Positions 41,720 through 49,974 of a DNA stretch of 64,000 nt are shown here, in pieces (position 1 is the stretch's first letter; the number at the start of each line of letters is the position of its first letter). The stretch comes from Hyphomonadaceae bacterium (GTDB lineage: Bacteria > Pseudomonadota > Alphaproteobacteria > Caulobacterales > Aquidulcibacteraceae). Location of the stretch: contig JAEUMQ010000004.1 of NCBI GenBank assembly GCA_016791425.1, positions 1 through 64,000 of the forward strand, written 5' to 3'. The translations under genes were made by a program, and so were the position numbers. The notes beneath the pieces were generated by a model, which worked only from the letters and a program-made list of their open reading frames with translations, ran no database searches and had not been told where the DNA came from.

Positions 41720-42181
41720 GTGACCAGACTTCCTCCCGAGCGAAGCCCGGGACATCAGGTGCGCAAGGCATACCGCCACTTCGATCGCCTGCTCACGCTG
41801 TTTTTCTCGCCGCGCGGCCTGAAGCCCGGCTACTGGTATTATCTGCGCGTGCTCTGGCTTCAGGACGGGCTGACGCAGAAGGAGCTGAGCGACCTCACCA
41901 ACGTCATGGAGACCACGACCGTCACGATGCTCGCCGGCATGGAGGCCGATGGTCTGATCGAACGGCGCCGCAACAAGGATGATCGCCGCAAGGTCAACGT
42001 CTCTCTCACTCGCAAGGGGCGCGCGCTCGAAGATGAGCTCATGCCTTACGCGATCGAGATCAATTCCATCGCGACGGCTGGCATCGCCAAGGAACGCGTG
42101 CAGACCTGCCTCGCCGTGCTCAGCCAGATGGCCGACAACATGGCTCGCTTCGAAAAGGAAGGGGCCAAGCGGCCCGAATGA
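41720..42181 (+). CDS. MarR-family regulator
   Basis: The 153-residue protein has the winged HTH of MarR repressors: LTQKELSDLTNVMETTTVTMLAGME for the recognition region and RRRNKDDRRKVNVSLT for the wing with its DxR. MarR proteins respond to phenolic or aromatic acids, which fits the divergent aromatic-acid transporter. It starts at GTG with GAGG upstream and converges on the second Rieske gene. Confidence 0.85.
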   Translation: MTRLPPERSPGHQVRKAYRHFDRLLTLFFSPRGLKPGYWYYLRVLWLQDGLTQKELSDLTNVMETTTVTMLAGMEADGLIERRRNKDDRRKVNVSLTRKGRALEDELMPYAIEINSIATAGIAKERVQTCLAVLSQMADNMARFEKEGAKRPE

Positions 42182-42187
42182 TCCGCT

Positions 42188-43486
42188 TCAGGCGTTGACC
42201 GTCGCGCGCGTCGCCCTGAGCTCCGCCTCTGACACGGCCAGCGTCCGCCAGTCCGTTCCTTTCGCCGCCATTCCCTCGAACGACGCGAGCTCCACATAAG
42301 GCACGCGCGGCTCTTCCGTGCCGATCGCCGGCGCGCCTTCCGCCACGGCCTGCGCGGCGCGCAGCATCTGCGTGCGGAACTGGAAGATCGCCTTGTCCGA
42401 GGAGCCGAGCTTGTCTTCGCTTCTGTCCGCGATCGGGCCCATCGATTCCCACATCGCCATGTCCTGCGACGGAATGCCGATGATCCCTGTGAAATCGCCG
42501 CGCTTCATCGCCTCGCGGTCCTGCAGGAAATGGTTTTCCAGGTTGCGGAGCTTCTTGTAGGTGATCGGCTCCACGTCCTTGCCGACTTCCGCCGCGCAGA
42601 AGCGCCGCCACTCGTCCTGCTCGATGCCTTTCGTGGGATGCCACGCGATCCAGTAGAACATGGTGTTCACATCGTCGATAGGCACGAGCATCTGGGAGAG
42701 CTTGTACTGGTCGTTCGGCGGAATATGCACCGTGTACGGAGCGACGAAGAGCGTGATCCGCACATAATCCTGCTTGTCCGGATCCACGATCGGCTTGCGG
42801 ATCGCCGCATAGCGGAATCCGAACGGCGTCTTCTGCACTTCGAGCTTGGGCGACTTGTCGGCGGAGGGTCTGAGCCAGGCCGCATCCGTCGCGGTCGATC
42901 CGCTTACATCCGACGCGGTCGGCATGTTGGTCGAATGCAGGCTCGAGGAATGCGCCGAATCGATCGACCCTTCGAGCACTTGCGCCCAATTGCACGCCAC
43001 GTGCATTTTCACGATCGCGATCTTCGTCGTTTCGCTCGGCGCCCAGGTCGGCGCCTCGAAGCGGGCGGGCGCGCCTTCGCCGAGCCATACCCACACGAAA
43101 CCGCCCGCTTCGCGAACCGGATAGGCTTTCGCCTTGATCCGCCCCTTCAGCGTCGCGCCTTCGGGCTCCGAAGCCATCTCCATGACGGCGCCATCGACGT
43201 CGAACTTCCAGCCGTGATACAGGCACCGGAGCCCGCACGCCTCGTTGCGCCCGAACGAAAGCGACGCGCCGCGATGCGGGCAGGCTTCCTTCAGCGCCCC
43301 AAGCCGCCCCTTGGTGTCCCGGAAGACGACGATGTTCTCTCCGAACAGCCGCACCTTGAGCGGCGCTCCGTCCCGCTCAGCGACTTCCTCGGCCATGCAC
43401 GCCGGCGCCCAATGTTGGCGCATGAGCAGGCCCATCGGCGCATTGCCTTCGACGCGGCATAGGAGATCGTTCTGTTCGGGCGTCAT
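42188..43486 (-). CDS. Second Rieske aromatic-ring oxygenase
   Basis: The 432-residue protein belongs to the same phthalate-dioxygenase-like group as the gene at 26834. The Rieske centre is CPHRGA and CLYHGW; the iron site is EGSIDSAHSSSLH. GGAGG precedes the ATG. It is divergent from the dehydrogenase-decarboxylase-ferredoxin operon and shares a palindromic operator with it, so these four genes probably form one pathway with the ferredoxin as electron donor. Confidence 0.85.
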   Translation of the reverse strand: MTPEQNDLLCRVEGNAPMGLLMRQHWAPACMAEEVAERDGAPLKVRLFGENIVVFRDTKGRLGALKEACPHRGASLSFGRNEACGLRCLYHGWKFDVDGAVMEMASEPEGATLKGRIKAKAYPVREAGGFVWVWLGEGAPARFEAPTWAPSETTKIAIVKMHVACNWAQVLEGSIDSAHSSSLHSTNMPTASDVSGSTATDAAWLRPSADKSPKLEVQKTPFGFRYAAIRKPIVDPDKQDYVRITLFVAPYTVHIPPNDQYKLSQMLVPIDDVNTMFYWIAWHPTKGIEQDEWRRFCAAEVGKDVEPITYKKLRNLENHFLQDREAMKRGDFTGIIGIPSQDMAMWESMGPIADRSEDKLGSSDKAIFQFRTQMLRAAQAVAEGAPAIGTEEPRVPYVELASFEGMAAKGTDWRTLAVSEAELRATRATVNA

Positions 43487-43507
43487 GGATCGCCTCCGTC
43501 CTTGCCG

Positions 43508-43529
43508 AATACTTCTATATCGTAGTATT
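43508..43529. promoter_or_regulatory. Bidirectional operator AATACT-N10-AGTATT
   Basis: A perfect 6-base inverted repeat (AATACT 43508-43513, AGTATT 43524-43529) lies in the 75-base gap between the divergent Rieske and Gfo/Idh/MocA genes. The AT-rich centre TCTATATCGT may include -10 elements. Confidence 0.55.
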
Positions 43530-43561
43530 ATCCCGGTCAACGTCGTCGTCGATGTGAGCTC

Positions 43562-44707
43562 ATGAGCGCACCGCTGAACCTCGGAATTGTCGGCCTCGGC
43601 CGGGGCTTCGTGCTGACCGCGCCCTCGCTGCGCGCGCACCCGGAAATCCGCCTCGTCGCCGCCGCCGATCTGCGGCCCGAAGCGCGCGCCGCGTTTGCCG
43701 CGGAGTTCAACGCCGCCGCCTATCCCGAATCCGACGCGCTTTTCGCGGACGCTAACGTCAACGCCGTCTACATCGCCGCGCCCACCGCAACGCATGCGTC
43801 CCTTGCAATCGCTGCCGCGCGCGCCGGCAAGCACGTGCTGGTGGACAAGCCGATGGCGCTGTCATCCGCTGAATGCCGGACGATGATCGATGCCGCCAAA
43901 GCCGCGGGCGTCAAACTCGTTGTCGGCCCGAGCCATGCCTCCGATGCGCCCATCGCACACGCCGCGGATATCATTGCGGGCGGCGTTTTCGGCGCCCCGC
44001 GCTTCATTACCGCGCTCAACGCCACCGACTTCATCTACCGTCCGCGCCGCCCGAACGAGCTCGCCGAGGAGGGCGCACTGGTAAGCCAGGCGCCGCACCA
44101 TATCGACATCGTCCGCCGGCTCGCCAATGCCGACATCGCCTCAGTCCGCGCGGTCGCCGGCGACTGGGATCGCGCCCGCCCCGCGACCGGCGCCTATGCC
44201 GCGTTCATTTCATTTGCGAACGGCGTCGCCGCCACGCTGACCTATTCCGGCTACGCGCACTATGATGCGGATGAGCTGATGGAGAACGTCTCCGAGCTTG
44301 GTTTCCCGAAGTCCGCCGCGCACGGCGCCGCACGTCGCGCGCTGCAACGTCAAACTGAGCTAGACGCAAAGGAGCGACGTGGCTTTGGCGGCCCGGATGC
44401 CAGATCTCTCGAAGCGCCGCCCCATCACGAACATTTCGGCTTCTTGCTTGTCCAATGCGAGCGCGGCGACCTTCGCCTCACGCCTGACGGCGTCTGGATC
44501 TACGCCGATGATGAGCGCCGCTTCCAAGCGCTCCAGCCCCCCATCGCTGGCCGCTTCGCCGCCATCGACGCTTTTGTACAGGCGGTGCGCGGCCGCTCCG
44601 ATCCGCTGTTCGATGGCGTTTGGGGGCTCCACACCCTCCTTGCCTGCGAAGCCATGGCGCGCTCGAGCCGCGAGGCGCGCGAAATCACCTTGCCGGGACC
44701 TTGCTGA
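43562..44707 (+). CDS. Gfo/Idh/MocA dehydrogenase, Pht4-like
   Basis: The 381-residue protein has an N-terminal NAD(P)-binding Rossmann fold (IVGLGRGF, DKPMAL with the catalytic Lys) and the C-terminal alpha/beta domain of Gfo/Idh/MocA enzymes. Next to a dihydroxyphthalate-decarboxylase-like gene it resembles phthalate 4,5-cis-dihydrodiol dehydrogenase (Pht4), which rearomatises the Rieske product. The stop overlaps the next start (TGATG). Confidence 0.8.
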   Translation: MSAPLNLGIVGLGRGFVLTAPSLRAHPEIRLVAAADLRPEARAAFAAEFNAAAYPESDALFADANVNAVYIAAPTATHASLAIAAARAGKHVLVDKPMALSSAECRTMIDAAKAAGVKLVVGPSHASDAPIAHAADIIAGGVFGAPRFITALNATDFIYRPRRPNELAEEGALVSQAPHHIDIVRRLANADIASVRAVAGDWDRARPATGAYAAFISFANGVAATLTYSGYAHYDADELMENVSELGFPKSAAHGAARRALQRQTELDAKERRGFGGPDARSLEAPPHHEHFGFLLVQCERGDLRLTPDGVWIYADDERRFQALQPPIAGRFAAIDAFVQAVRGRSDPLFDGVWGLHTLLACEAMARSSREAREITLPGPC

Positions 44708-45699
44708 TGTCGAAGCTGGAGCTTTCACTCGCCTGCTGGGGCTATGATCGCATCGCCGCGCTGGCCGACGGCCGCGTGCGCCCGGACGGCATAGACCTCA
44801 ACGTCCAGATCCTCGACGTGGAAGAGACCTTCTTCCGCATGCTGCGCAATCGCGAGTTCGACGTCGCCGAGCTCTCGCTCTCCTCCTATTGCATGACGCT
44901 GCACCGTGAAGACCGGCCCTTCGTCGCGCTGCCAGTGTTCCCGTCGCGCTTCTTCCGGCATTCCTGCATCTTCGTTTCCGCCAGGAGCGGCATCCAGAGC
45001 CCCGCCGATCTCGCCGGCAAGCGCGTCGGCGTGCCTGAGTTCCAGATGACGGCGCCGGTCTGGATCCGCGGCATCCTCGCCGACGAGTATGGGATCGCAC
45101 CCGATGCGGTGAGCTATTTCTCCGGCGGCGAAGAAGAGCCCGGCCGCGAAGAGAAGCTGAAGCTCAACCTTCCCCCGTCCATCAGGCTCGCGCCCATCGG
45201 CCCCACCCAAACGCTCTCCCGCATGATCGCCGACGGTGAGATCGACGCGCTCTATTCCGCCCGCGCGCCGAGCACGCTCTATGCCGAGCCGCACAATGTG
45301 CGCCGCCTGTTTCCGGACTTCGTCGCCGTCGAGCAGGCCTATTACGAGAAGACCAGGATCTTCCCGATCATGCACGTGGTCGCCATCCGCCGCGACCTCT
45401 ACGACCGACACCGCTGGGTTGCGCAAGCGCTCTACAAGGCCTTCCGCGAGGCGCAGCGTCTGGCCTACGAGGAGCTGATCGTTTCCGCCTCGCTGAAGAC
45501 GATGCTGCCATGGCAGATCGCCGCCGTTGAGGAGGCGATCGCGTTGATGGGCAAGGATTGGTGGCCTTACGGTCTTGACGCGAACCGCGCCGTCCTGGAG
45601 ACGTTCGCGCGCTACCACCACGAGCAGGGGCTCTCGCCGCGCAGGCTTGCGGTGGAGGAGCTCTTTGCGCCCGAGACGTTCGCCGAGTTCAAGATCTGA
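44707..45699 (+). CDS. 4,5-dihydroxyphthalate decarboxylase-like protein
   Basis: The 330-residue protein has a periplasmic-binding-protein-like fold without a signal peptide, as in 4,5-dihydroxyphthalate decarboxylase (Pht5). Family-like segments include LACWGYDRIAALADGRVRP, GVPEFQMTAPVWIRG and RLFPDFVAVEQAYY. It would release CO2 from a dihydroxylated aromatic acid to give a catechol-type product such as protocatechuate. Relatives are often misnamed ABC substrate-binding proteins. The exact substrate here is not proved. Confidence 0.8.
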   Translation: MSKLELSLACWGYDRIAALADGRVRPDGIDLNVQILDVEETFFRMLRNREFDVAELSLSSYCMTLHREDRPFVALPVFPSRFFRHSCIFVSARSGIQSPADLAGKRVGVPEFQMTAPVWIRGILADEYGIAPDAVSYFSGGEEEPGREEKLKLNLPPSIRLAPIGPTQTLSRMIADGEIDALYSARAPSTLYAEPHNVRRLFPDFVAVEQAYYEKTRIFPIMHVVAIRRDLYDRHRWVAQALYKAFREAQRLAYEELIVSASLKTMLPWQIAAVEEAIALMGKDWWPYGLDANRAVLETFARYHHEQGLSPRRLAVEELFAPETFAEFKI

Positions 45700-45707
45700 C
45701 GCATGCC

Positions 45708-46022
45708 ATGACAAAAATTCTGGTCACCACGCGCGACGGCAAGGAGCACGTCATCGAGGCGAAGCAAGGCTTCTCGGTCATGGAGGCGCTGCGCCATGCC
45801 GGGATCGACGAGGTCCTCGCGATCTGCGGCGGCTCTCTCTCCTGCGCGACCTGCCACGTCTATGTCGATCCGGCGTTCGCCGCGCTCACCGGCGCAAAGA
45901 GCCCCGAAGAGGTGGAGATGCTCGATTTCGCCGAGCACGCCCGGGATGAATCCCGCCTCTCCTGCCAGATCCGCGTCACGCCGGAGCTCGACGGCCTGAA
46001 GATCACCGTCGCCCCGGAATAG
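45708..46022 (+). CDS. [2Fe-2S] ferredoxin, adrenodoxin/putidaredoxin type
   Basis: The 104-residue protein has the C-x5-C-x2-C cluster ([10 protein letters not shown]) and a fourth Cys in LSCQI, as in ferredoxins that serve oxygenases. It follows the decarboxylase by 8 bases and probably carries electrons to the divergent Rieske oxygenase; a dedicated reductase is not in this operon. Confidence 0.85.
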   Translation: MTKILVTTRDGKEHVIEAKQGFSVMEALRHAGIDEVLAICGGSLSCATCHVYVDPAFAALTGAKSPEEVEMLDFAEHARDESRLSCQIRVTPELDGLKITVAPE

Positions 46023-46107
46023 CGGTAACCGACCTCTGCGCGGCGTCGTAGACGTGACGCCGCGACCAGCGCTCCCTACATCTGGTCGCCCAGCGAAAGG
46101 ACGCGAG

Positions 46108-46758
46108 ATGTTTCGCCAGAAGCCCATGACCCTGCCCTCCAAGGCTGAGGCGCTTCCGGGCCGTGACCGCCCGATCCCGACCAGCGCCACGCACCACGTC
46201 TCGGGCAAGTCGATCCACCCGCCGTTCCCGGCCGGTATGGAGATCGCGGACTTTGGCCTGGGCTGCTTCTGGGGCGCCGAACGGGCCTTCTGGCAGGCGC
46301 CGGGTGTCTGGACGACGGCGGTCGGCTATGCCGGCGGCGAGACCCCGAACCCGACCTACGAGGAGGTCTGCTCCGGCCGCACCGGCCACACTGAAATCGT
46401 GCGCGTCGTCTTCGATCCGAAGGCAACAAGCTACGAGGCGCTTTTGAAGCTCTTTTTCGAGAGCCACGATCCGACCCAGGGCATGCGCCAGGGCGGCGAC
46501 ATCGGCACGCAATATCGCTCCGCGATCTACACGACCTCGCCTGCCCAGAAGGCCGCCGCCGAGAAGGCCAAGGCGATGTACGACGCGGCGCTGAAGGCCA
46601 AGGGCTTCGGCGCCGTCACCACCGAAATCCGCGACGCGCCGGACTTCTACTACGCCGAGGATTACCACCAGCAATATCTGGCCAAGAACCCCGGCGGCTA
46701 TTGCGGCCTCGGCGGCACCGGCGTGAGCTGCCCGATCGGAACCGGCGTCTCGGCGTGA
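46108..46758 (+). CDS. msrA: Peptide-methionine (S)-S-oxide reductase
   Basis: The 216-residue protein has the MsrA active-site motif GCFWGAE, the GYAGG segment and a C-terminal pair of cysteines (GYCGLGG, VSCPIG) for recycling. It repairs oxidised methionine in the cytoplasm. A 45-residue N-terminal extension precedes the catalytic domain. Confidence 0.92.
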   Translation: MFRQKPMTLPSKAEALPGRDRPIPTSATHHVSGKSIHPPFPAGMEIADFGLGCFWGAERAFWQAPGVWTTAVGYAGGETPNPTYEEVCSGRTGHTEIVRVVFDPKATSYEALLKLFFESHDPTQGMRQGGDIGTQYRSAIYTTSPAQKAAAEKAKAMYDAALKAKGFGAVTTEIRDAPDFYYAEDYHQQYLAKNPGGYCGLGGTGVSCPIGTGVSA

Positions 46759-46765
46759 GGGGCAA

Positions 46766-47125
46766 GTGACGCCGGCCGCATTTGAGAAGGCGGCGCTGGC
46801 TCTGCCCGGCGCCTACCTGAAGGAGCAATGGGGCGACGACCGCGTCTTCAAGATCGGCAAGGCGCCCGGCAAGATGTTCGCCGTGCTGTCGGGCAAGAGC
46901 GTCTCGCCGCGCTCCGCCTCCTTCAAGTGCTCGGACCTCGCCTTCGAGATGCTGATCCGGAAGAAGGGAATCGTTCCCGCGCCCTATATGGCCCGCGCCA
47001 AATGGGTGATGCTGGAGACGCTCGCCGCCTTGCCCGACGCTGAAATCGAAGCCCGGCTCGCCGAGGCGCACCGCCTCGTCGCCGCAAAGTTGCCGAAGAA
47101 GGAGCGCGAGGCCCTCATCCCATGA
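46766..47125 (+). CDS. MmcQ/YjbR-family protein
   Basis: The 119-residue protein matches the MmcQ/YjbR CyaY-like fold: ALALPGAYLKEQWGDDRVFKIGKK-type start, then FKCSDLAFEMLIRKKGIVPAPYMARAKWV shortened to its core. Function is unknown; DNA binding has been suggested for the family. It starts at GTG and overlaps the next gene (ATGA). Confidence 0.8.
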   Translation: MTPAAFEKAALALPGAYLKEQWGDDRVFKIGKAPGKMFAVLSGKSVSPRSASFKCSDLAFEMLIRKKGIVPAPYMARAKWVMLETLAALPDAEIEARLAEAHRLVAAKLPKKEREALIP

Positions 47126-47871
47126 AGCAGCCTGCGGTCTTCTTCGGACACGGCACGCCGACGAACGCGCTCGGCGGTCCGTATGCGGACGAATGGCGCG
47201 CGCTTGGCGCATCGCTGCCGCGCCCCAAGGCGATTCTCTGCGTCTCCGCGCACTGGTACGTCCCCGCCCTTGCCGTCACCGCGACGCAGGCGCCGCGCAC
47301 GATCCATGATTTCTATGGCTTTCCGCCGGAACTCTATCAGATCTTCTACCCGGCGCCGGGTGCGCCCTGGCTGGCCGAGCGCGTCTCCGCCCTTACCGGC
47401 GCGGCGCTCGATGAGGCATGGGGCCTCGACCACGGATCGTGGTCTGTCCTGAAGCATGTCTTTCCCGAAGCGGACGTGCCTGTCATCCAGCTCAGCATCG
47501 ACACGCGCGCCGATGCGCCGACCCACGTCGAGCTGGGCCGCAAGCTCGCCGTCCTGCGCGCGGAGGGCGTGATGATCATGGGCTCTGGCGATGTGGTGCA
47601 CAATCTGCGCGCTATGCGCCGTGAAGGCGGCCCGCCATTCGATTGGGCGCAACGCTTCCACGATCGGGTCAAGTCCGCGCTCGAAGCGCACGATGATGCG
47701 TTTCTCGCCGCGCCGCAGGGAGAGGACGCCGCGCTCTCCATCCCCACGCCGGAGCACTATTTGCCGCTGCTCTATGTTCTGGGCGCGCGCGGCGAAAACG
47801 AAGCCCCGCACTTCTTCACCGACCGCATCGATCTCGCCTCCGTCTCGATGCTTGGCGTCCGCTTCGGCTGA
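47122..47871 (+). CDS. YgiD-like class III extradiol dioxygenase
   Basis: The 249-residue protein resembles 4,5-DOPA dioxygenase YgiD: FFGHGTPTNAL, SAHWYVP, WGLDHGSWSVLKHVFP and GSGDVVHNLR carry the His residues that bind iron. It opens catechol rings in the cytoplasm. It could act on a catechol from the pathway at 42-46 kb, but it is grouped with msrA rather than with that operon. Confidence 0.82.
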   Translation: MKQPAVFFGHGTPTNALGGPYADEWRALGASLPRPKAILCVSAHWYVPALAVTATQAPRTIHDFYGFPPELYQIFYPAPGAPWLAERVSALTGAALDEAWGLDHGSWSVLKHVFPEADVPVIQLSIDTRADAPTHVELGRKLAVLRAEGVMIMGSGDVVHNLRAMRREGGPPFDWAQRFHDRVKSALEAHDDAFLAAPQGEDAALSIPTPEHYLPLLYVLGARGENEAPHFFTDRIDLASVSMLGVRFG

Positions 47872-47876
47872 ACCCG

Positions 47877-48614
47877 TTAGGTGCGCGAGGCCGGATCGAG
47901 CGCAATCGTCACCCGTTCGCCCGAAGCGCGCACGACTGTAAGCTCGATCTTCTGCGTGGAGGTGTCGGGCGGAATGGCGCTTGGCGTTGGCGGCGCGCCG
48001 TTCACCGCGACGATGAGGTCGCCCATGCGCAAGCCCGCGCGCGCCGCATAGGGCGGCGCCGGCCCGGAGACGCGCCAACCCGCCGGCGCGCCTTCCAGCG
48101 CCTCCGCCCGTATTGAAACGCCTGCCAGGACGAAGCCGGGCTCCGCTGGCGGGGCCGCGGCGGCGAGGAGGGCGGGCGCGCCGGGCGTGTTCTCCTCCAG
48201 CGCAACGCGCGTCTGCGCATTGTCCGCCGCGAGCACCACATGGTCCGCGCCGATCGAGGCGAGCCGCACGCCGGGCGCGATCTCCTGCCCGACACGGAAC
48301 GCGCGCTGCTCCCCGCTCGGGAGAACGAACACCGCCCCGCCGCGCGCTGGATCCGGCGCCGTCCGAACGCCGACGAGCCGGAGATTGGGCGCCAGCGCCG
48401 ACAAGGCTTCCGACCTGGCGCCCGTATCGGCCCACGGCGCGAACGGCGTGCCGCCCACGCCTTCGCGCGGCGCAGCTCCATTCGCTTCCTGCGTCGCGGG
48501 GGCCTGAGCGGCGTCCTGGAGCTCGCCGCAGCCGCTCGCGAGCGCCCCGCTCGCCGCGAGCGCCGCGATGGATCGGCGAAAGCCCCCAAACCTGCTGTTG
48601 CGCTCCGGCTTCAT
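47877..48614 (-). CDS. GspC-like lipoprotein with PDZ domain
   Basis: The 245-residue protein has an N-terminal signal with a lipobox-like LASGC, a homology region resembling type II secretion protein C (LRLVGVRTAP...GEQRAFRVGQEIAPGVRL) and a C-terminal PDZ domain (YAARAGLRMGDLIVAVNG). No other secretion genes are nearby, so it may be an orphan. Anchoring in a membrane facing the periplasm is expected. Confidence 0.72.
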   Translation of the reverse strand: MKPERNSRFGGFRRSIAALAASGALASGCGELQDAAQAPATQEANGAAPREGVGGTPFAPWADTGARSEALSALAPNLRLVGVRTAPDPARGGAVFVLPSGEQRAFRVGQEIAPGVRLASIGADHVVLAADNAQTRVALEENTPGAPALLAAAAPPAEPGFVLAGVSIRAEALEGAPAGWRVSGPAPPYAARAGLRMGDLIVAVNGAPPTPSAIPPDTSTQKIELTVVRASGERVTIALDPASRT

Positions 48615-48709
48615 GCGTCCTGCAAGTCTAGCAAGTCCCGCCGCGCGCTCCAAGCGATACGGACAAGCTTGCCGCTTGAGGCAAATGTCGCGTCCTGCCG
48701 TCCACACCC

Positions 48710-49342
48710 TCAATCCTCGATCAACGGCACGAATTGCACGCCGCCGAGCGAGCGCATCTCGAAATCGCGCTCGTTCTTCTGCGTGAGGACGATCAGCTCC
48801 TGATAGCCGTCTCCGATCGGCGCCACGAGCCGGCCGCCGATCGCCAGCTCCTGTTTCAAGGCCTCCGGAAGCGCGGGGCCCGCCGCGTCCACGATAATCG
48901 CATCGAACGGCGCTTCCTCCGGCCAGCCCTTCGAGCCGTCCCCGCGGCGGACCGTGATGCGGTGGTAGCCGAGCGCCGCAAGGCGCTCCTTGGAGGCGTC
49001 GGCCAGCTCCGCATGGCGTTCGATCGCAAATACCTGCGCGCCGATCTCCGCCATCACGGCCGCCGCATAGCCCGAGCCCGATCCGACATTGAGCACGCGT
49101 GAACCTGGCTTCACGCCGGCCGCTTCGATCATCAGCGCCACGATGTAGGGCTGCGAGATCGTCTGCCCCGCCGCGATCGGAAGCGGGCGATCCTCGTAGG
49201 CGCGCGCCGCTTGCTCGGGAACAAAGCGCTCGCGCGGCACGGCCCGCATTGCCGCAAGCACGAGCGGATCCTTGATTCCGCGCCGCGCGATCTGCGTCGC
49301 CACCATCTTCTCGCGCGCGTCCTTCATGTTCGTTCCTGGCAT
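48710..49342 (-). CDS. pcm: Protein-L-isoaspartate O-methyltransferase
   Basis: The 210-residue protein has the Pcm layout: AMRAVPRERFVPE, ISQPYIVALM and the SAM motif LNVGSGSGYAAAV, followed by GDGSKGW and FDAIIVDAAGP. It repairs isoaspartyl residues. Met1 and Met6 are both possible starts. Confidence 0.9.
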   Translation of the reverse strand: MPGTNMKDAREKMVATQIARRGIKDPLVLAAMRAVPRERFVPEQAARAYEDRPLPIAAGQTISQPYIVALMIEAAGVKPGSRVLNVGSGSGYAAAVMAEIGAQVFAIERHAELADASKERLAALGYHRITVRRGDGSKGWPEEAPFDAIIVDAAGPALPEALKQELAIGGRLVAPIGDGYQELIVLTQKNERDFEMRSLGGVQFVPLIED

Positions 49343-49467
49343 GCTCTTGCCTTCGTGCGTCGATGCGACGATAGTCCGCGCGCCGGGCCGATGCGGGCGC
49401 CCGGTGAGACGGATGTCCGTCCAAGTCCCGCTCCCCGCCGCGCGTCGTTTGCGCGGCCAGGAGCGAT

Positions 49468-49974
49468 GTGATGACTTCTCATCCGCAATCCATTCTCGGA
49501 GAGCTGTTCGGTTCCACGCGCCCGACGCGCTGGGTGACGCGCGAGCGTCCGAAGATCGATCGCATCGCCTGTCCGTGGCTCATTCGCCGTTTCCTCGATC
49601 CCGAAGCTCAAATCCTGTATGTCCCGACGCCGCAAGTCCTTGAGGTTGCGCAAAGGGAGCGGGCGGTTGCCTTCGACATCCCCGGCGCGCCGCTCACGCA
49701 CGACGGCGAGATGTGCAGCTTCGATGCGTTTCTACGCCGTTTTGGTCTCTCCGATCCGGGGCTTGACGTGCTGGCGCCGATCGTCCGCGGCGCCGACATC
49801 GATCGCCACGATCTTGCGCCCGAGGCGGCCGGCCTGCACGCGATTTCGCTCGGGATGAGCGCGAACTTCGCCGACGATCATGAGCTTCTGGAGCACGGGA
49901 TCGTGGTCTATGACGCGCTCTATGCTTGGGCGACCGGGGCCAAGGACGAGCGTCACGGCTGGAACCCTCAATGA
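49468..49974 (+). CDS. Chromate-resistance ChrB C-terminal-domain protein
   Basis: The 168-residue protein matches the C-terminal chromate-resistance domain of ChrB: RPKIDRIACPWLIRRFLDPEA, FDIPGA, CSFDAFL, LDVLAPIVRGADI. The N-terminal regulatory part of full ChrB is absent. It overlaps the ChrA gene by four bases, indicating joint action in chromate tolerance. Confidence 0.85.
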   Translation: MMTSHPQSILGELFGSTRPTRWVTRERPKIDRIACPWLIRRFLDPEAQILYVPTPQVLEVAQRERAVAFDIPGAPLTHDGEMCSFDAFLRRFGLSDPGLDVLAPIVRGADIDRHDLAPEAAGLHAISLGMSANFADDHELLEHGIVVYDALYAWATGAKDERHGWNPQ

